In this document: piece after piece, positions 1 through 12,900 of the stretch
Numbering within the stretch: the first letter of the stretch is position 1
Layout: every line of letters starts with the position of its first letter
Assembly (NCBI GenBank): GCA_037783545.1
Contig: JBBELK010000450.1
Span: 310,001-374,000, forward strand
DNA: 64,000 bases
Origin: Henricia sp. BOLD:AAB3569
Lineage: Eukaryota; Echinodermata; Asteroidea; Spinulosida; Echinasteridae
Reading direction: 5' to 3'
Translations under genes and position numbers: made by a program
The notes under the pieces: model-generated
Database searches by the model: none
What the model was told of the DNA's origin: nothing
The model's input: only the letters and a program-made list of their open reading frames with translations

Positions 1-78
1 GCGGATTAATACTGACTTATATAAAGTGTGTTTTCTAGAGAGAGAAAAAACGGTGCCACTAGTCAGAGTATGCCTGCT

Positions 79-621
79 TAAAGATATACAGTCCGTGCGT
101 TATGGGTGTGGCACCCTCAAAAATAAGGGTTTTTTTTAAATTGATATTTTTCTAGAAACATCAAAGTTATTCGCTTTCAAATGAAACATCAACAACAAAA
201 AATTCGACCAACGTATAGTTATCGAACAATTATACTATCAATATTTCAAATTATTTCAGACCGCCAATAATTCAAGGCATATATTTGTCCAAGTCTGCCC
301 TCCGTACACCGGTGGCCTGTCCAATCTTGTTTCCTCTGTCTCAAAAAGTCTTCCGAGACAGACAAAAAGAGATTTGACAGGCCACTACTAATCCAGAGGG
401 CTCGCTGCACACCGCGGGTCACAGACCAAATACCGAGTGAGACTTGGGCAACCAAGTCAAAAACGGCGCAAAAACGGCCGTACAAAACGGCGTTTTTCAC
501 AGGGTTGCCGATGTCTAAAGTTCAAAGTTTGAGGTTTTCTCGTTAAAATAAAGTAAATGCTTTAAAAATTCGTTCAGAGAAAGAAAAAAAATAATTTGCT
601 GAGAACCACGGACTGTATATC
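79..621. repeat. Candidate short inverted-repeat element
   Basis: AAGATATACAGTCCGTG near 81 recurs as its perfect reverse complement ending at about 621. About 500 bases lie between, with no open frame. It looks like a MITE. Target duplication not resolved. Confidence 0.45.
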
Positions 622-673
622 TTCGCGTCCCTTTTAAAAATTGCCAAAGCATTGTAGTTCCCGATATAATTCG

Positions 674-952
674 TCAATTTACTCCAGAGAGTGAATTATA
701 TGTGCGCGAAGGCTCTGTCACCATAATGTACTGTCCTAGACCAAGGAACAATGAGAAGCAATGAGGGTAGAACGTCTCCCCACTGTGCAGCAAGTCTTTG
801 ATGTAATCCTGGTCATGATTATGAAGGGATAGACCGGCGTGAGAATCATAATCCTTTTCCTGATTGGCAGTCAGTTGATGGTCGATTTTAGGATAATGAT
901 CATGTTTCTTGACTCGTCCAAGGACCCGTACTACATAACTCTCAAGAAAGAG
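674..952 (-). pseudogene. Possible cytoplasmic tail of the polycystin-like protein in a shifted frame
   Basis: A 92-codon open stretch on the minus strand overlaps the end of the S6 reading in another frame and contains ESYVVRVLGRVKKHDHYPK. After S6 this family usually has a basic helical segment, so a one-base shift near 943-950 would join S6 to this tail. The evidence is only the open frame and the basic composition. The alternative is that the protein simply ends at 931. Confidence 0.35.
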
Positions 953-980
953 TTATTTGACACAACTAGAAACATGCATA
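931..980 (-). pseudogene. Polycystin-like gene exon 19, second part (severed rest of S6)
   Basis: Continues exon 19 on the other side of the 981-3592 insertion. In the uninterrupted copy at 20.4-20.7 kb the same bases read on as CMFLVVSNNSFLRVM and a stop (931-933 here), resembling the end of S6 in this family ('mfl.ii..sf..v'). The base pair TA at 979-980 is the target duplication. In this locus the segment can no longer be translated with exon 19. Confidence 0.65.
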
Positions 981-3900
981 CACTCTCAGAATGCTGGTTA
1001 AAATATCACTGGTTAAAAATCAGTTGGTTAAAAATCTCCCAATGTTGGTTAAATTCTCCGAGTTGGGTAATTTTTTCTTTAACCAGGGGTTGGTTAGGAA
1101 ATATTATGCTTTCTGGTTGGGTAAACAGCGGGTTGTGTAAAATATAAGATCAGAGGGCTGTATTTTAACCAACTATGGTTATAATTTACACCCCCCGCAA
1201 AGCGAAAGTTGGTTAAAAAATTCGCCCAACCATGTCACGTGGTGTCCAGTGAAAGCTACCATTGGTTAGTGACTCGATTGTCTGCAGAAAGGCAAGAGCG
1301 ACAAAATGCCCACGCGCGTTCGTTTCGTGTGTGTGTGTGCCTTGTACGTGTAAAACTACCACACAAACGTATATACAGGACTTTGCAAAATTTGCAAAAT
1401 GTAGTGGTGTTTCCGAGCCGAAACGACTAATTTAGGCCTAAGGTAAGTTTTGCCTCGTTAATTGTCTGGTCCGATCGGTGAATGGTGGGGGGACATTTTA
1501 GTGGTTGCTAGCGGTCGGTTTTGGAAACCTTTCTCGAAGATTTAAGCCGATTTCAAAGTGTTATTTTTTACCCGTACGCGCGGGTTGTCACGAGTATAAC
1601 GTTACCTTCACGTTGCATGCAGCGCGCCGTGTGCAGCGAGTGCGGGCCACAAACTACATCACATGTGTACAGTACACCAACTCGCTACGCACGGCCTGTA
1701 TACGTGTAACTTTTTCCCACCACTGGCCCGCCGGGCTGCCCCACCTAAGAGGTAGGGATTATCACTTTTCGAATGACAAATTCTCCACCCGTGGGGCAAA
1801 ATTTGGGTTACAAACTCCCCACCCATGGGCCAAAAGATGCACGTTTTGCTCCCTGTGCGCTGAAAATTTGATTTTCATGCGTTTAAGTCCCACCCTGGGG
1901 CACGGAAATCGTCGGACCAAATCCCCACCTAAGGGGTGGGGCATCGCAGGGTGGAGTAGCGCGGGGGAGGGATGGGGGCAGTGATAGGTGCATTATTAAT
2001 AATAATAATGAATATTTGTAATGCGCCGGTATCCATCAGAAAGATTATCAGTTGCTATTAGTTTAATAGTAGTATGAATGGATGGGTCACATATAGGCCT
2101 ACCGCCTTTGGATCTTACTATGTTAATACTAGTCCTTGTTTCATTTTGTTTATCCACACAGTGCTGATCGGATCGGATAGGATTTGGCATCTTGGCAGCA
2201 ACTGTTACTCGACAACAACTATGACAGCAGAGGCCAAGGCCATAACCACTCATCATGCACATCACAGTTGATATGACTAGGCTACTGCTAAGCAAGGCTT
2301 CGGCGTGAACCACGTCTTTTTGATCAAAGCTGCATTTTGGCCACTTTTTCGACACAACTACAGGTTGAGTAAAAAAAAAACTATACACTTTTAAAATTAC
2401 TTGTTGTGTTTTAGTGTATCAATATTTATTTGAGATGTTTTGACAACATGTATTTTGGATAAGTTCTCCTGTGTCTTTTGGTAACAGTTTAATTAAATTA
2501 TGTCTCATGCATGACCGCACATGAGGCAAATAAGGGTGTCGGGTGGAACACGACTTGCGCCAATTCAGTATGGCTAGGAAAAAGAAAAGGATTTGAACCA
2601 GTGCAGAGCTGCCATCCGTCCCAGATTTTGCAACAGGTTCTTCGGAAAATAATTAATTTGGTGGTCTCTTTTTTTTTTCTCTTCTGATGTTGGCGCAAGT
2701 CGTGTTCCACCTGACATCCTTATTTGCCTCATGTGCGGTCATGCATGAAACATAATTTAAATGACACAGGAGAACCTATCCAAAATACATGTCAGAACAT
2801 CTCATATAAATATTTGTACACTAAAACACAAAAAGTAATTTAAAAAGTGTATAATAGTTTTTTGTTTACTCACACTGTAGAACGAACTTGCCATTAATTG
2901 TAATTGTAACTCGGAAATTGTTATTTCCTAATCTGAATTTAACCTTTCTTTGGCTGTGTAAACCACAAAAATAAAAGTACGCTCTCTGACTTCATATAGT
3001 GCAGCTGAGCTAAACGTCACACAAGCATTCTCGAACTCATTGTTAACACAGTGTGATGGTGAAACATTTAAAAATGAAAATGTTTGAAGGAAGCCAAACA
3101 CTTTCATTTAGAAAATACCAGTATATATTTGGCCTACACCTGCTGCTAAAGTACATACATGTACATCAAATATCACAAAATAAAAAAAATAAAACAATGT
3201 AAAACTGTCAAGTCCATCGTGTGGTGTTTGCCTTTATTTAGTGTCCTTTATACCCAAATATCTTTTTTATAAACTTTTAACATAATAAATTAACCAACTG
3301 TTGGTAAAATATTGCCCAATTACTGTGAACAGCATTTCAGTAAAATGCCCAACCATTCGGGTATAACCAACTGCATGGTTAAAATTTGCCCAACTCGGCA
3401 TTAACCAACAGATTGGTTAAAATAAAATTAACCAATAATTGGTTAAAAAGTTTAACCAACCACGTATTAAAATTTAACCAACCTGGGTTGGTTAAGGTTT
3501 TAACCAACTGTTGGGATGTTCACCTGGTAATACATGGTTGGTTAAAATTTTAACCAAGTTGGTTAACATTTTTAACCAACGTTCTGAGAGTGTACCTGTA
3601 CAATGCAGAACAAGCTGAAGGTAATAATAGTCAGGGTCTTGGACGATCCGGTGTCAAACTGATTGAAACGGAACTTGCCCAGGAGTGTGATGAGAAGGGT
3701 TTCAGACGTCGAGATAATCGTGCTGTATGTAAACAGAGGCAAAGGGTTAGACATTTCACCAGCCACTGTGAAATCAAACTCAACTGTGCTGTATTTTAAA
3801 GCTCAGCAGTTGTGGACCATATGATTTTTTCTTTAAATGCTCGACGATTAAAAAATCGTTTAATCTTAGACCAATATCACTTTTAGCCAATCAGACCTCA

Positions 3901-6900
3901 ACTTGTTCTACGAGCACATAGGTCAACCCCCCTTTGCGCTTATATCTCTATAGGTGTTATGGCCGAGCGGTCTAGTGCGTCGAACTTAAGTTCCTGTGCT
4001 AGTACTAGAATGTAGGTTCGATTCCTGGCCGGTGACGAGTTGTGGCACCTGTGCCCTTGAGGAAGGCACTCAACTACACTTGCTCCCATTCCTGTAAATG
4101 GCGGTCCCTCCGCTGTTGGATGTGGTATATAAATAAATAAATAAATACCCGCCCCCTCTCCGCTCCCCCTATAAGCCTACTGTGTCTGCCCAAGCACGTG
4201 TATAAACCTCTCTGGAGTTGATAAGAATCGATTCCTAGTTAAGAATTGGAATCATGATTTTGTCTTTTAGAGGAATCGATTATCCATGGTGATTCTGGGA
4301 AGTACCCGGTGAATCTGAATGTGTAATAGTGCAGAAATTACAACATTCAATTTGGTGGTGTAAGGCGACGCAGCCGGTACAGTGTGGTGTCCGTTTCCCA
4401 GCACAGCGCGGTAGCCCACGGTACAGCACGGTAGAGCGCGGTACCGATACGGTTACCTCTGCGGTAGATCTAGAGCATAGTAGACGCCGATTTTCAACCG
4501 TACCTCCAGTGTGACTGTAGCCTTAGATTTGGGCGACTCCAGCATTTTCGGAGCCGACTCCGATTCCAAAAAAGAATCGCGATTCCACTCGGGATCGATT
4601 CTATTTTTAGCGGGAAAACATTGAATATACTGAGCGTGTTTAATAGGTAAATGGGCGTGTTTATGTACATGTGTACATCGGCGATACTACTTATCGTGCC
4701 GACGACGACCCACTTATTGGCACCGAATGGTACTAAAATGATGCCAGCCCGTACCACACACACTTTCTTACTAATTGGAAATTATCAGAGGCTAAATATT
4801 CCTACAAAAGTTTTGCCTTCGGAATTGATAGGTAATTTCTGGAAACGGCAAGCTATCACTCTAAATCGAATCTAAATGAAAGGGAATCGATTTCTACTAG
4901 GAATCGATTCCTCAAAAATCTGGAATCGCGATTTCGATTCCTAAAGTGGAATTGATTTTACTCAAGCCTATTCTGCATCGGGTTTGCGAGATATTGTTGC
5001 AATTTTAGTGCCAACTTTTGTTTTAAAATGGAATCGATTCCAATAAATTTGGGATCGCCCGCACCCACCTGTAACCCTTCTGTTGTGTTCCAATCACCAG
5101 GTGGTTGATCCAGACAAACGCGTAGAACACAATGAAGAAGATGATAGCGCAGTGAAACAACTTGAACTTTGCGTCTGAGAGAGTTCTAGTTAAGACCGTG
5201 AATCTTCTATCGAAGCAGAGTATTGCCTGAAGTTTGACCGTAGCAATGAAGGCGATTAGACCCAGCATCAGGGCATAGAGCTCGTCCACAAACACCACCG
5301 CGCGGAAGGTGAAATGGAGGTCTGAAAAACAAGGAAAGACACGGACAGGTAGCGTATCTATTACCAAGGAGGTCTGAGAGAATTTCCCTCGTGGATTTTG
5401 TTCTATATAAATGTTCATAAAATGTTATAAGCGTCCTGAGCACCTTGCGTGGTGGATATGTGCGTTATATAAGACTCCAGCATAATATTTAATTCATACT
5501 AATTGGCGTTGTTTAAACTGAGGAATAAAGAATGTGTATAAGCATGCAGGTCTCGATTAAATTATGGTTGTGGTACGTAGTAATAATCCGTTTTATCAAT
5601 TGGGGAGAAAGGGTGCTCTAAAATATTTCCCAACTTCTGCCGGCGGGGGCGATCAAAAAGCCGGCATGCCATGCGCACAATATTTGGGTCTGGGTGGGTG
5701 TGTGTGTGTGTGTATATATATAGAGGGCAGTATGCCAACTAAGCTGTTTCTTTTCGACTTCTCCTTTCAGGCAAATTGACCTACCATCGTTGGATCGTAT
5801 CTTCACACTCATCGCGTCCACTGCAAACTTCCTGACTGCATAAACAAATACTTGGAAGAGGCTCAGTACAATGGCTACGGCTTCTAGACAGTTGGTGAAG
5901 GACATGAAATAGCGAACTCTTGCCTTCTTGATGTGCTCATACTCGACAAAGGCAAGATGCACAAGCCATAGGAGAAACACGGCGTGTAGGAGCGTGATCA
6001 TTAAGGAGTATAGCTGCGTCCTGTCAGTGACGTCATATAGACGGAGGGTGTGGACATACGATGAAGGGACGCCGGCATTAGACGGTGGAAACTCCAACAC
6101 GTAAGTGATCAATGTGAAGTAATTAGCGTCCGGGTTGTACAGCGTGAACTCGATGAAGACCGTACGGGTTCGCACATCAATCCAGCGGGTGTCTCTAAGG
6201 TAGCGAATCGCGCGGTGTCCATGCTCGGCTGTGATCCCCAAATCGGCTATAAAACCACCACCGCCGTACACTGTCCCCCGAACTCCTATGAATTTACCAG
6301 TGATGGGGTTGGGAGATGGTGTGTACCTCCAGGGGCAGTCTTGGCCATTGTATACCCACATTGGAATGAGTCCATTCTGCCAACTCTCGCCATAGTCTGA
6401 TGTGTCATCGTTGGAGGTGGAATATGCATCGTTACACTTGGATGAAAGTCCATACTCGGTCATCCTCTCCGAAACCACGCACGTTTCTATAAAAAGAATT
6501 GAACCAAAAAGGTTTTAACTGCTTTAAGGTCATACTTTTCATAACTGCTCTCAGGGCAAATTTTACCAACCCTTTGTATATTATTCGCGCAGCCGCTACC
6601 GCCGTCTAAGAACGTTTATTCATTTCACTTTCCAAGTATAGACGAAATTATCATTTAAGACGCGATAAATCAATGTTCCGTATACCAGGCCGAACGCGTA
6701 ACTGTCTGAGCCGAACGGAGCCGACTCTGAAGCCGATAGCCATTCCAACAAACTTCGTCTGTTCCTCTGTAGGCGCTTCTCCGTTGTACAACTCGCTGCC
6801 GTAAAGCGTCGGAAGCAGGACAGTGTCTGTCCAGTCCCAGTAATTATCAAATGTCCTTATCTGCAACAGAGAGAAAAGATGTATCCACCATATTCATTTA

Positions 6901-9900
6901 TGACGTAATAGCACTCACTGGTATTGTCTAACCCCAGAGCTTGTTGGTAATGTAAATGTTCCTTGTAATGTTAAGTAATATCTCTTGTCAAGAACAATAG
7001 TAACCACCCTTACTACACACAGGATTTGAAAGAGGATGAGTCAAGCTATGAGTACATGCCTATCAATTGAGGGTGTGTTTGCATAAACTTGAATTTCACT
7101 GACAGAGTTTAACTTAATTGGAAGAAATACAAGGCGGTTTGGGGCACTTTGAGAAGAAAGGTGCTGATCTGCCATAAATGTCTAGAGTCAAAAAGTTTTT
7201 GTTGTAAAGTAAAGGATCCTTTTACGTTAGAGCTTTTAAAATATAGCCACTAACAGAAACCTCGGGAATGTTTTAGATGCATCTGGGGCCAATTTCATGG
7301 CGCTGCTTTAGCGCTAGCTGAAAACGTGTGCTAACTGTAGCAGAAAAGTTGTGCTAACTTTAAGGCTATTTCACGGCCACGGCATGCTTAAGCATGCGCG
7401 TGCTTGGAAACGGGCATTGTTGCGTCACTAGTGTTTAGCAAATTTGACTCTGAAGCTAGCAAACGTTTGGCAGTGCTTAGGGTTACGGTCTCCATGAAAT
7501 AGCCGGAGGCTCCGTTAGCACAAAATCGGCTGCTAAACAGCTCCATGAAATTGGCCCCAGATGATTGTATTGTTCTCCTTCTGGAGGACAAACACGGAAA
7601 AATTAGTAGTGTTCTGTAACAACGTGAAACCACTCTGTGCCATGTTTGACCAAAACCTATCAATTTGACAAAATACAGAACATATACTGTCAACATATCG
7701 TAGTTCTTTCTTTGACAAGTTTTTGGTATTCACAAGTTCTTGAAATAAGGCTTTGGAGAAAGAAACGCGTCGTTGACCGCTTTGCTCATGTAATACGCGT
7801 CGCTGTCTCTATAAAATATGATGATGGCGATTATTAATGAAATGAATACGAGGTGGCGCCCTATATGTTGCACGATGTCTTCAGCATTAATGTTCCCTTG
7901 CCACCACAAGGTGTTCAAGCTAGCTTGGTCAGGCTGGGACGTTTTCGTATCTACAAACAGGAAAGAGTATGTAAAATGTAAAAACATTTATCGTTCCAGT
8001 GGCATTGATGTATAGTCTATTATTAGGTGCAAGAAACATTGGTATCTTCAAAAATTAAATCAACGTTCTTAATAAAATGTTGATCATTTACTTACATTTA
8101 CTTATGTTGGTCAACACTTACCCTCCTTGGTATTCCGATCATGTTCAATAATGTTATCAGGATTTTTAAACATGAACCTCCGCAGAAACTTCCCACAGCA
8201 GCAGCTGAGTAGAAAGGCCACAAAGACGACCTGTAATCAACATAGGACAACAATACACATTGGTCACATTATTGATATCTACAACATTGTACACAAATAA
8301 TCAGGTATAATTTGCTGTAACGTCCGTCGACACAATGATACAATATCGGTTAGAAAATTGTGAGACAATGTTGGTCTCATTACCGCGTAGCCATACAATT
8401 TGTCAATTGTATTACCTTAACTGGTTCAACTAGTAAGACCGATTCAATGAGCGACGTGAACACGGAAACAAGCCACGACTCCGATTGCCTCTTGCCCCAC
8501 TGGAGACTGTACAACACCACGAAGAACCCACTCGTTATCACCGAGAGTAGGACCATGAACCAGGCGACGTAGACACACCAATGAGGCAGATGTCCACGAT
8601 GGACCCGGCTGGGTGTCTGCTCGTACCTGGTGGCAAAGTCCACAAGTTTTCCTCCAAGAGTGGGCGTTTTGAGCGGTCTCCGGGCGTGACGGAAGATCTG
8701 GACGATGACGAAGTTGTATGGGAAGACAATGAGGGACGTGATAGTTCCTACATACAACTGCTGTGAGGTGATCGTATATGGTCCGATAGTCACCCTGAAT
8801 GGTGAACATATGGGTTTCTCTTCCAGCGAGTCTAATGAGTAAAACATGGCATTGGTGATCAGAAAGAGAAATAGTAACGATACACACACACCGAGCCGCT
8901 GAACTCGACTGAAACGGCTCGATAACGGTCGGTGAAAGAGCGAGTTCCAGAGATGGTTATCAGCGAATCTTTCTTGTACGATACGATAGAAATCTGATTG
9001 GACTGCCAGGGTCTCCTCGCGGCCTCCGAGGGGGAGAGATCGGCTGGGGACCTTGTTGGTGTTGCTGTCCGCAGCTAGCCAGTCGTTCAAGATAAAGCAG
9101 TATCTGCAGAAGCAAAAGAGAAAATATTACTGTCATATCATGATAGTCATGTCCGCACGGTCTAGCGGATTCTTACTCAAGACCTTGGATGATTCTTAAT
9201 GGTTGGCGGTTTGAGTCCCTGGTGGTCCCTGGTACCCTTTGGACAGGGCCATAACTTGCCTCCCTCCAACCAGTGATTGGCTATACCCACAAAGGTACTC
9301 TAACTGACAGCTGGGCATTTATACTCACCAGAGAGCTGAGAAGGTTTAACCCTACTAGTACCCCTGATCCCTCCACGATCAATATGATTTTCCTTAGATG
9401 GAGTTAAGGAACGATAGTTGAGCCCAATGAACATGGATGATTATGACAAATCAGCACTCTGAGTACCTTGATAACTCACCTGAACTTGTTTTGTAGGTCG
9501 CACACAACGATCCAGTACATGTACCAGGACGCGTAGTGTCCCTCGCCGGAGTTGTCGTGGCGGATTCGCATCGTGATCAATGGTCCTAGACAGCGAGGCA
9601 TGCCCATTAGGTAGTGGTTCAGGGTCCCCGTGTCAAGTTTCTGGTGAAATTTAAAAGGAAACTAGACATGTTCAACTGAAACAAGAGATGAAGGAACAAA
9701 AGAAAACCAAGCATTTGCAAGGTTTTAGCCAAGTTTACCCTGCATGACGTAAGTCCTTGGATGTTTTTAGTCTCTGGTCGAAACAATTAGCATTTCAACC
9801 GATACTGAAAGTTCTCTGCCAGTGTCGTACTTTTCAGTGTCTCATTGATATAGTCTCGTTCTCAGGTCATTGCTAGGCCGCAGCCAGATAAACAAGATGC

Positions 9901-12900
9901 TACTCCCGGTGCGCTGACGGTTTGTTCACCCATAACCACAACATACCCTGTGTGGTTCGGTTGAGCTGCTCGACCATTCAGTCATACATCGGATCTTAGG
10001 ACAAGGCGTAGGCTCTTCTAATGCCAAGAATCAAGCACATCTAGCGTACCACTGTTCTTCGTAAATGTATACACAACACAACTCGACATTATGTACGAAA
10101 TCAGAAATGTTTGGGCTTTCTCTTCACCTCTAGTGATGGAACAAACTATGATGTCATGATAAATTTAACTAATATCTGGACTTTTTGCTCCTGTGGAACC
10201 GGACGGTGAAATGATGTTCATGTACTCACCACACTGTCTCCTATATCCTGTAGTCTTCGATCTCTAGTTTCTCCGCTTTCTCCCACCAAGTCTAAATATA
10301 CCACCGACCGCGTACCGCTGTTCTTGGCGTAACCCGTGTAAACAGACAACATGTAGAAGTACGTGTCATCAGAACTGTTGTCTGCCAATGGATGGGCAGC
10401 CCACTGCAATAAAGGTAAAAGAGAAGATTCCCCGTATTGATACTGAACAGTACAGTACCTCGAATTACTATACTGATGTCAGCCTCAATAGTGCACTTTC
10501 AACAGGCAAGAGCATACGTGTGTTTACTTCTGCGCAAATACAACATCAGTTAAGCACACTTTAGTTGTCAGCTTCCCACTATAATTTACCTTCAGCAAGT
10601 CTTGACGGTCCTTCCACCTCATGACTGGAGCCAATAGCATGGCAAGGCCTATGATGCCGAGTACCACAGCAAATACAGCCGCATTCTCTCCTAAGTTAGT
10701 CTTGGTGAAGACGTAGATGAAATCAATCTTGTTGACGGGACGGACGATGGAAGCAAAGTTCGTGAGGTGATTGCATTGACACACCGTTGCACTGCCCGTG
10801 GACAGTGGGCTGACCTACAAAGTGTACAATACATTTTGACTGAGAGAAAGACTTACGTGTCATCATTGTAAATTACCGTCACTGTGGCAGATTTACCGAA
10901 AGGATTGGCTGTCAACTTTTGAATGGAGAGAAGTCATTAACACTTTTATCCTTCGCATGTGATTTAAGTGTTGTGCAATACAGTGAAAAGATCCTGGAGC
11001 ATTGTTTTGCGGGGGAAAGGTCTTTCCGAGACTTCTACATGTATGTCCGTACTGGTTAATACGTATCTTGATAATCTGGATAAAGTGACTTTGACTTGCT
11101 ATTGCAGCTTTTATGATAACATAAAGTTAGAAGAGGAAGATTGCACGGTCGCCATGGCCACACCCAGACGAGCTTATATACAAGTTCAAGTAAGTTTTGT
11201 CAATGTCCATGTTGTGAGACGCCAGGGTTCGAGATAGCATCAGATAAACAACAGAACTCACCCTACATCCGTTTTGCCTCCAAGTCTCACTTGCTTCGTG
11301 CCAGTACACACAGCTCTGAAAGTGGAACTGGAAGGTCAATTAATACCCTGCTCTGTGTTGAGAATCTTGGAAGTAGACGTGTCCCAGCCCTCCGTGAATT
11401 CACAGTCAGTTTCCACGGTGAGTATACCAAGTGTCTCGTTCAGGCTGTTTCTGAAATCTCTCAAGGAATTGTTAATGGTGTCTTTATCCAAGGAAATTTC
11501 GGTCACTGCCGGTGCGCATGGGTCCTTTTCATCGCTGTCCTGAGTACCATACGCAGACCGAATGGCGTCGCTCAATGCTATATATAGACCACTTGAGACA
11601 TTGCCTTTCAGTTCTTCGCTGAATTCTTTCTGTGAAATGTGAAGCATGTAGCAGAACTTGTTGTTCCCTGATGAAAACTGGACCAAGAGTGCGTTTTGGT
11701 AGGTCTCGTTTGCCGGACGGTATGGCTCCTCTGTTGCCGTGACGTCATCGGGATTGTCTGGCGGATCCGGGCCTGTCGACTCCCGTCCTTGGTGGAAGAT
11801 AATATCGATGGGGTCTGCAGTATCTCTCACCTCGATTTGCTGGTACTCCTCGTCTAGGATGTCTAATGCCTGGACGGCTGAAGATACCCTGTGTCCAAGA
11901 TCGTCTCCCCATACGTAAGGGTTGAATTGGTAGTGACGCGTCTACAAATATGACGATTTTGAAAATTCACAGTCAAACGTGGACCACTCTTTAAGTCAGG
12001 TGGACGAACGTTGGCCAAAATTCGGCTTTCATTTTCTAACCAATACAGCAAAACCTTAATGACAATCTTTGAAATAAATACCAATCTTTTAAACAAAAAT
12101 TAAGCCTCCGGTTCCGTGTACATACTGATTGTGTAATTATGGTTAAAAGAATGCAATTAATACGATTAATATGGTTACATTGGTCAGTTGCGTGTCCATA
12201 TAACACCGAGAGAAAACCTTACCCTCAGCGAAATGGGACTCCTACTTCCACTCCCGGAATCGAATATATCATCAGTCAGCATAGCCGGCAACGTGAAGCC
12301 ATCAACCGACAGGCCAGTCCTTGACGCCTGTAATGCCCTCGTGTGACGTCTGCTAAACAATGGGTCCTTCCATAGGCTGACAGTCAGACCGGCGGCTTGG
12401 AGTCTGAGCAAGCTATCCCCGGAGTAGAGTCGGCGAAGTACGCTGGTTGAGATGTCCCTCTCCACGCGGTCGCACCGAGTCACTACCTCTCTTGTCTGGT
12501 GAGGGGAAGAAAGCAACGTACAAAATGACATTGAAGCGATAATGGAGGCAGCTCCCTATAAGCTTCCTGATCAGATTGAACCGGAATCTGGGACTAAAGG
12601 TACCTTATGAGGCCTCAGCGACGGGAAAGTGTGACACGCTATACCAAAAATATTGTCTAAGTCCTTAATTTAAGACTAAAATCGGCAACTCTGTGGTTGA
12701 ATGGAAGATCGGCAAAGTTGTGATCACATACCCTCCCAACGAAAATCTCAGTCGCCAAATTGGCTGCCACAACCTCCAAAGAATGCCTGATCCCGTTCTA
12801 ATGCCCGATCTTTTCCCCGTTCAAATATGGCACCTATACGACTAAAGCGTGACGTCAGGTACCAGATAAACTGGGTCTGAAAGAAAATCGCCGGTAATCT

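Noticed and set aside
1505-1984. 159-codon plus-strand open frame inside the 2.6-kb element
   Set aside because: It has no transposase or other family signature and runs through a GGGGTGGG low-complexity stretch; probably chance.
3590-3799. Plus-strand gene over the pore exon
   Set aside because: The antisense strand carries the pore and S6 codons in phase with exon 18, so the plus frame is a shadow.
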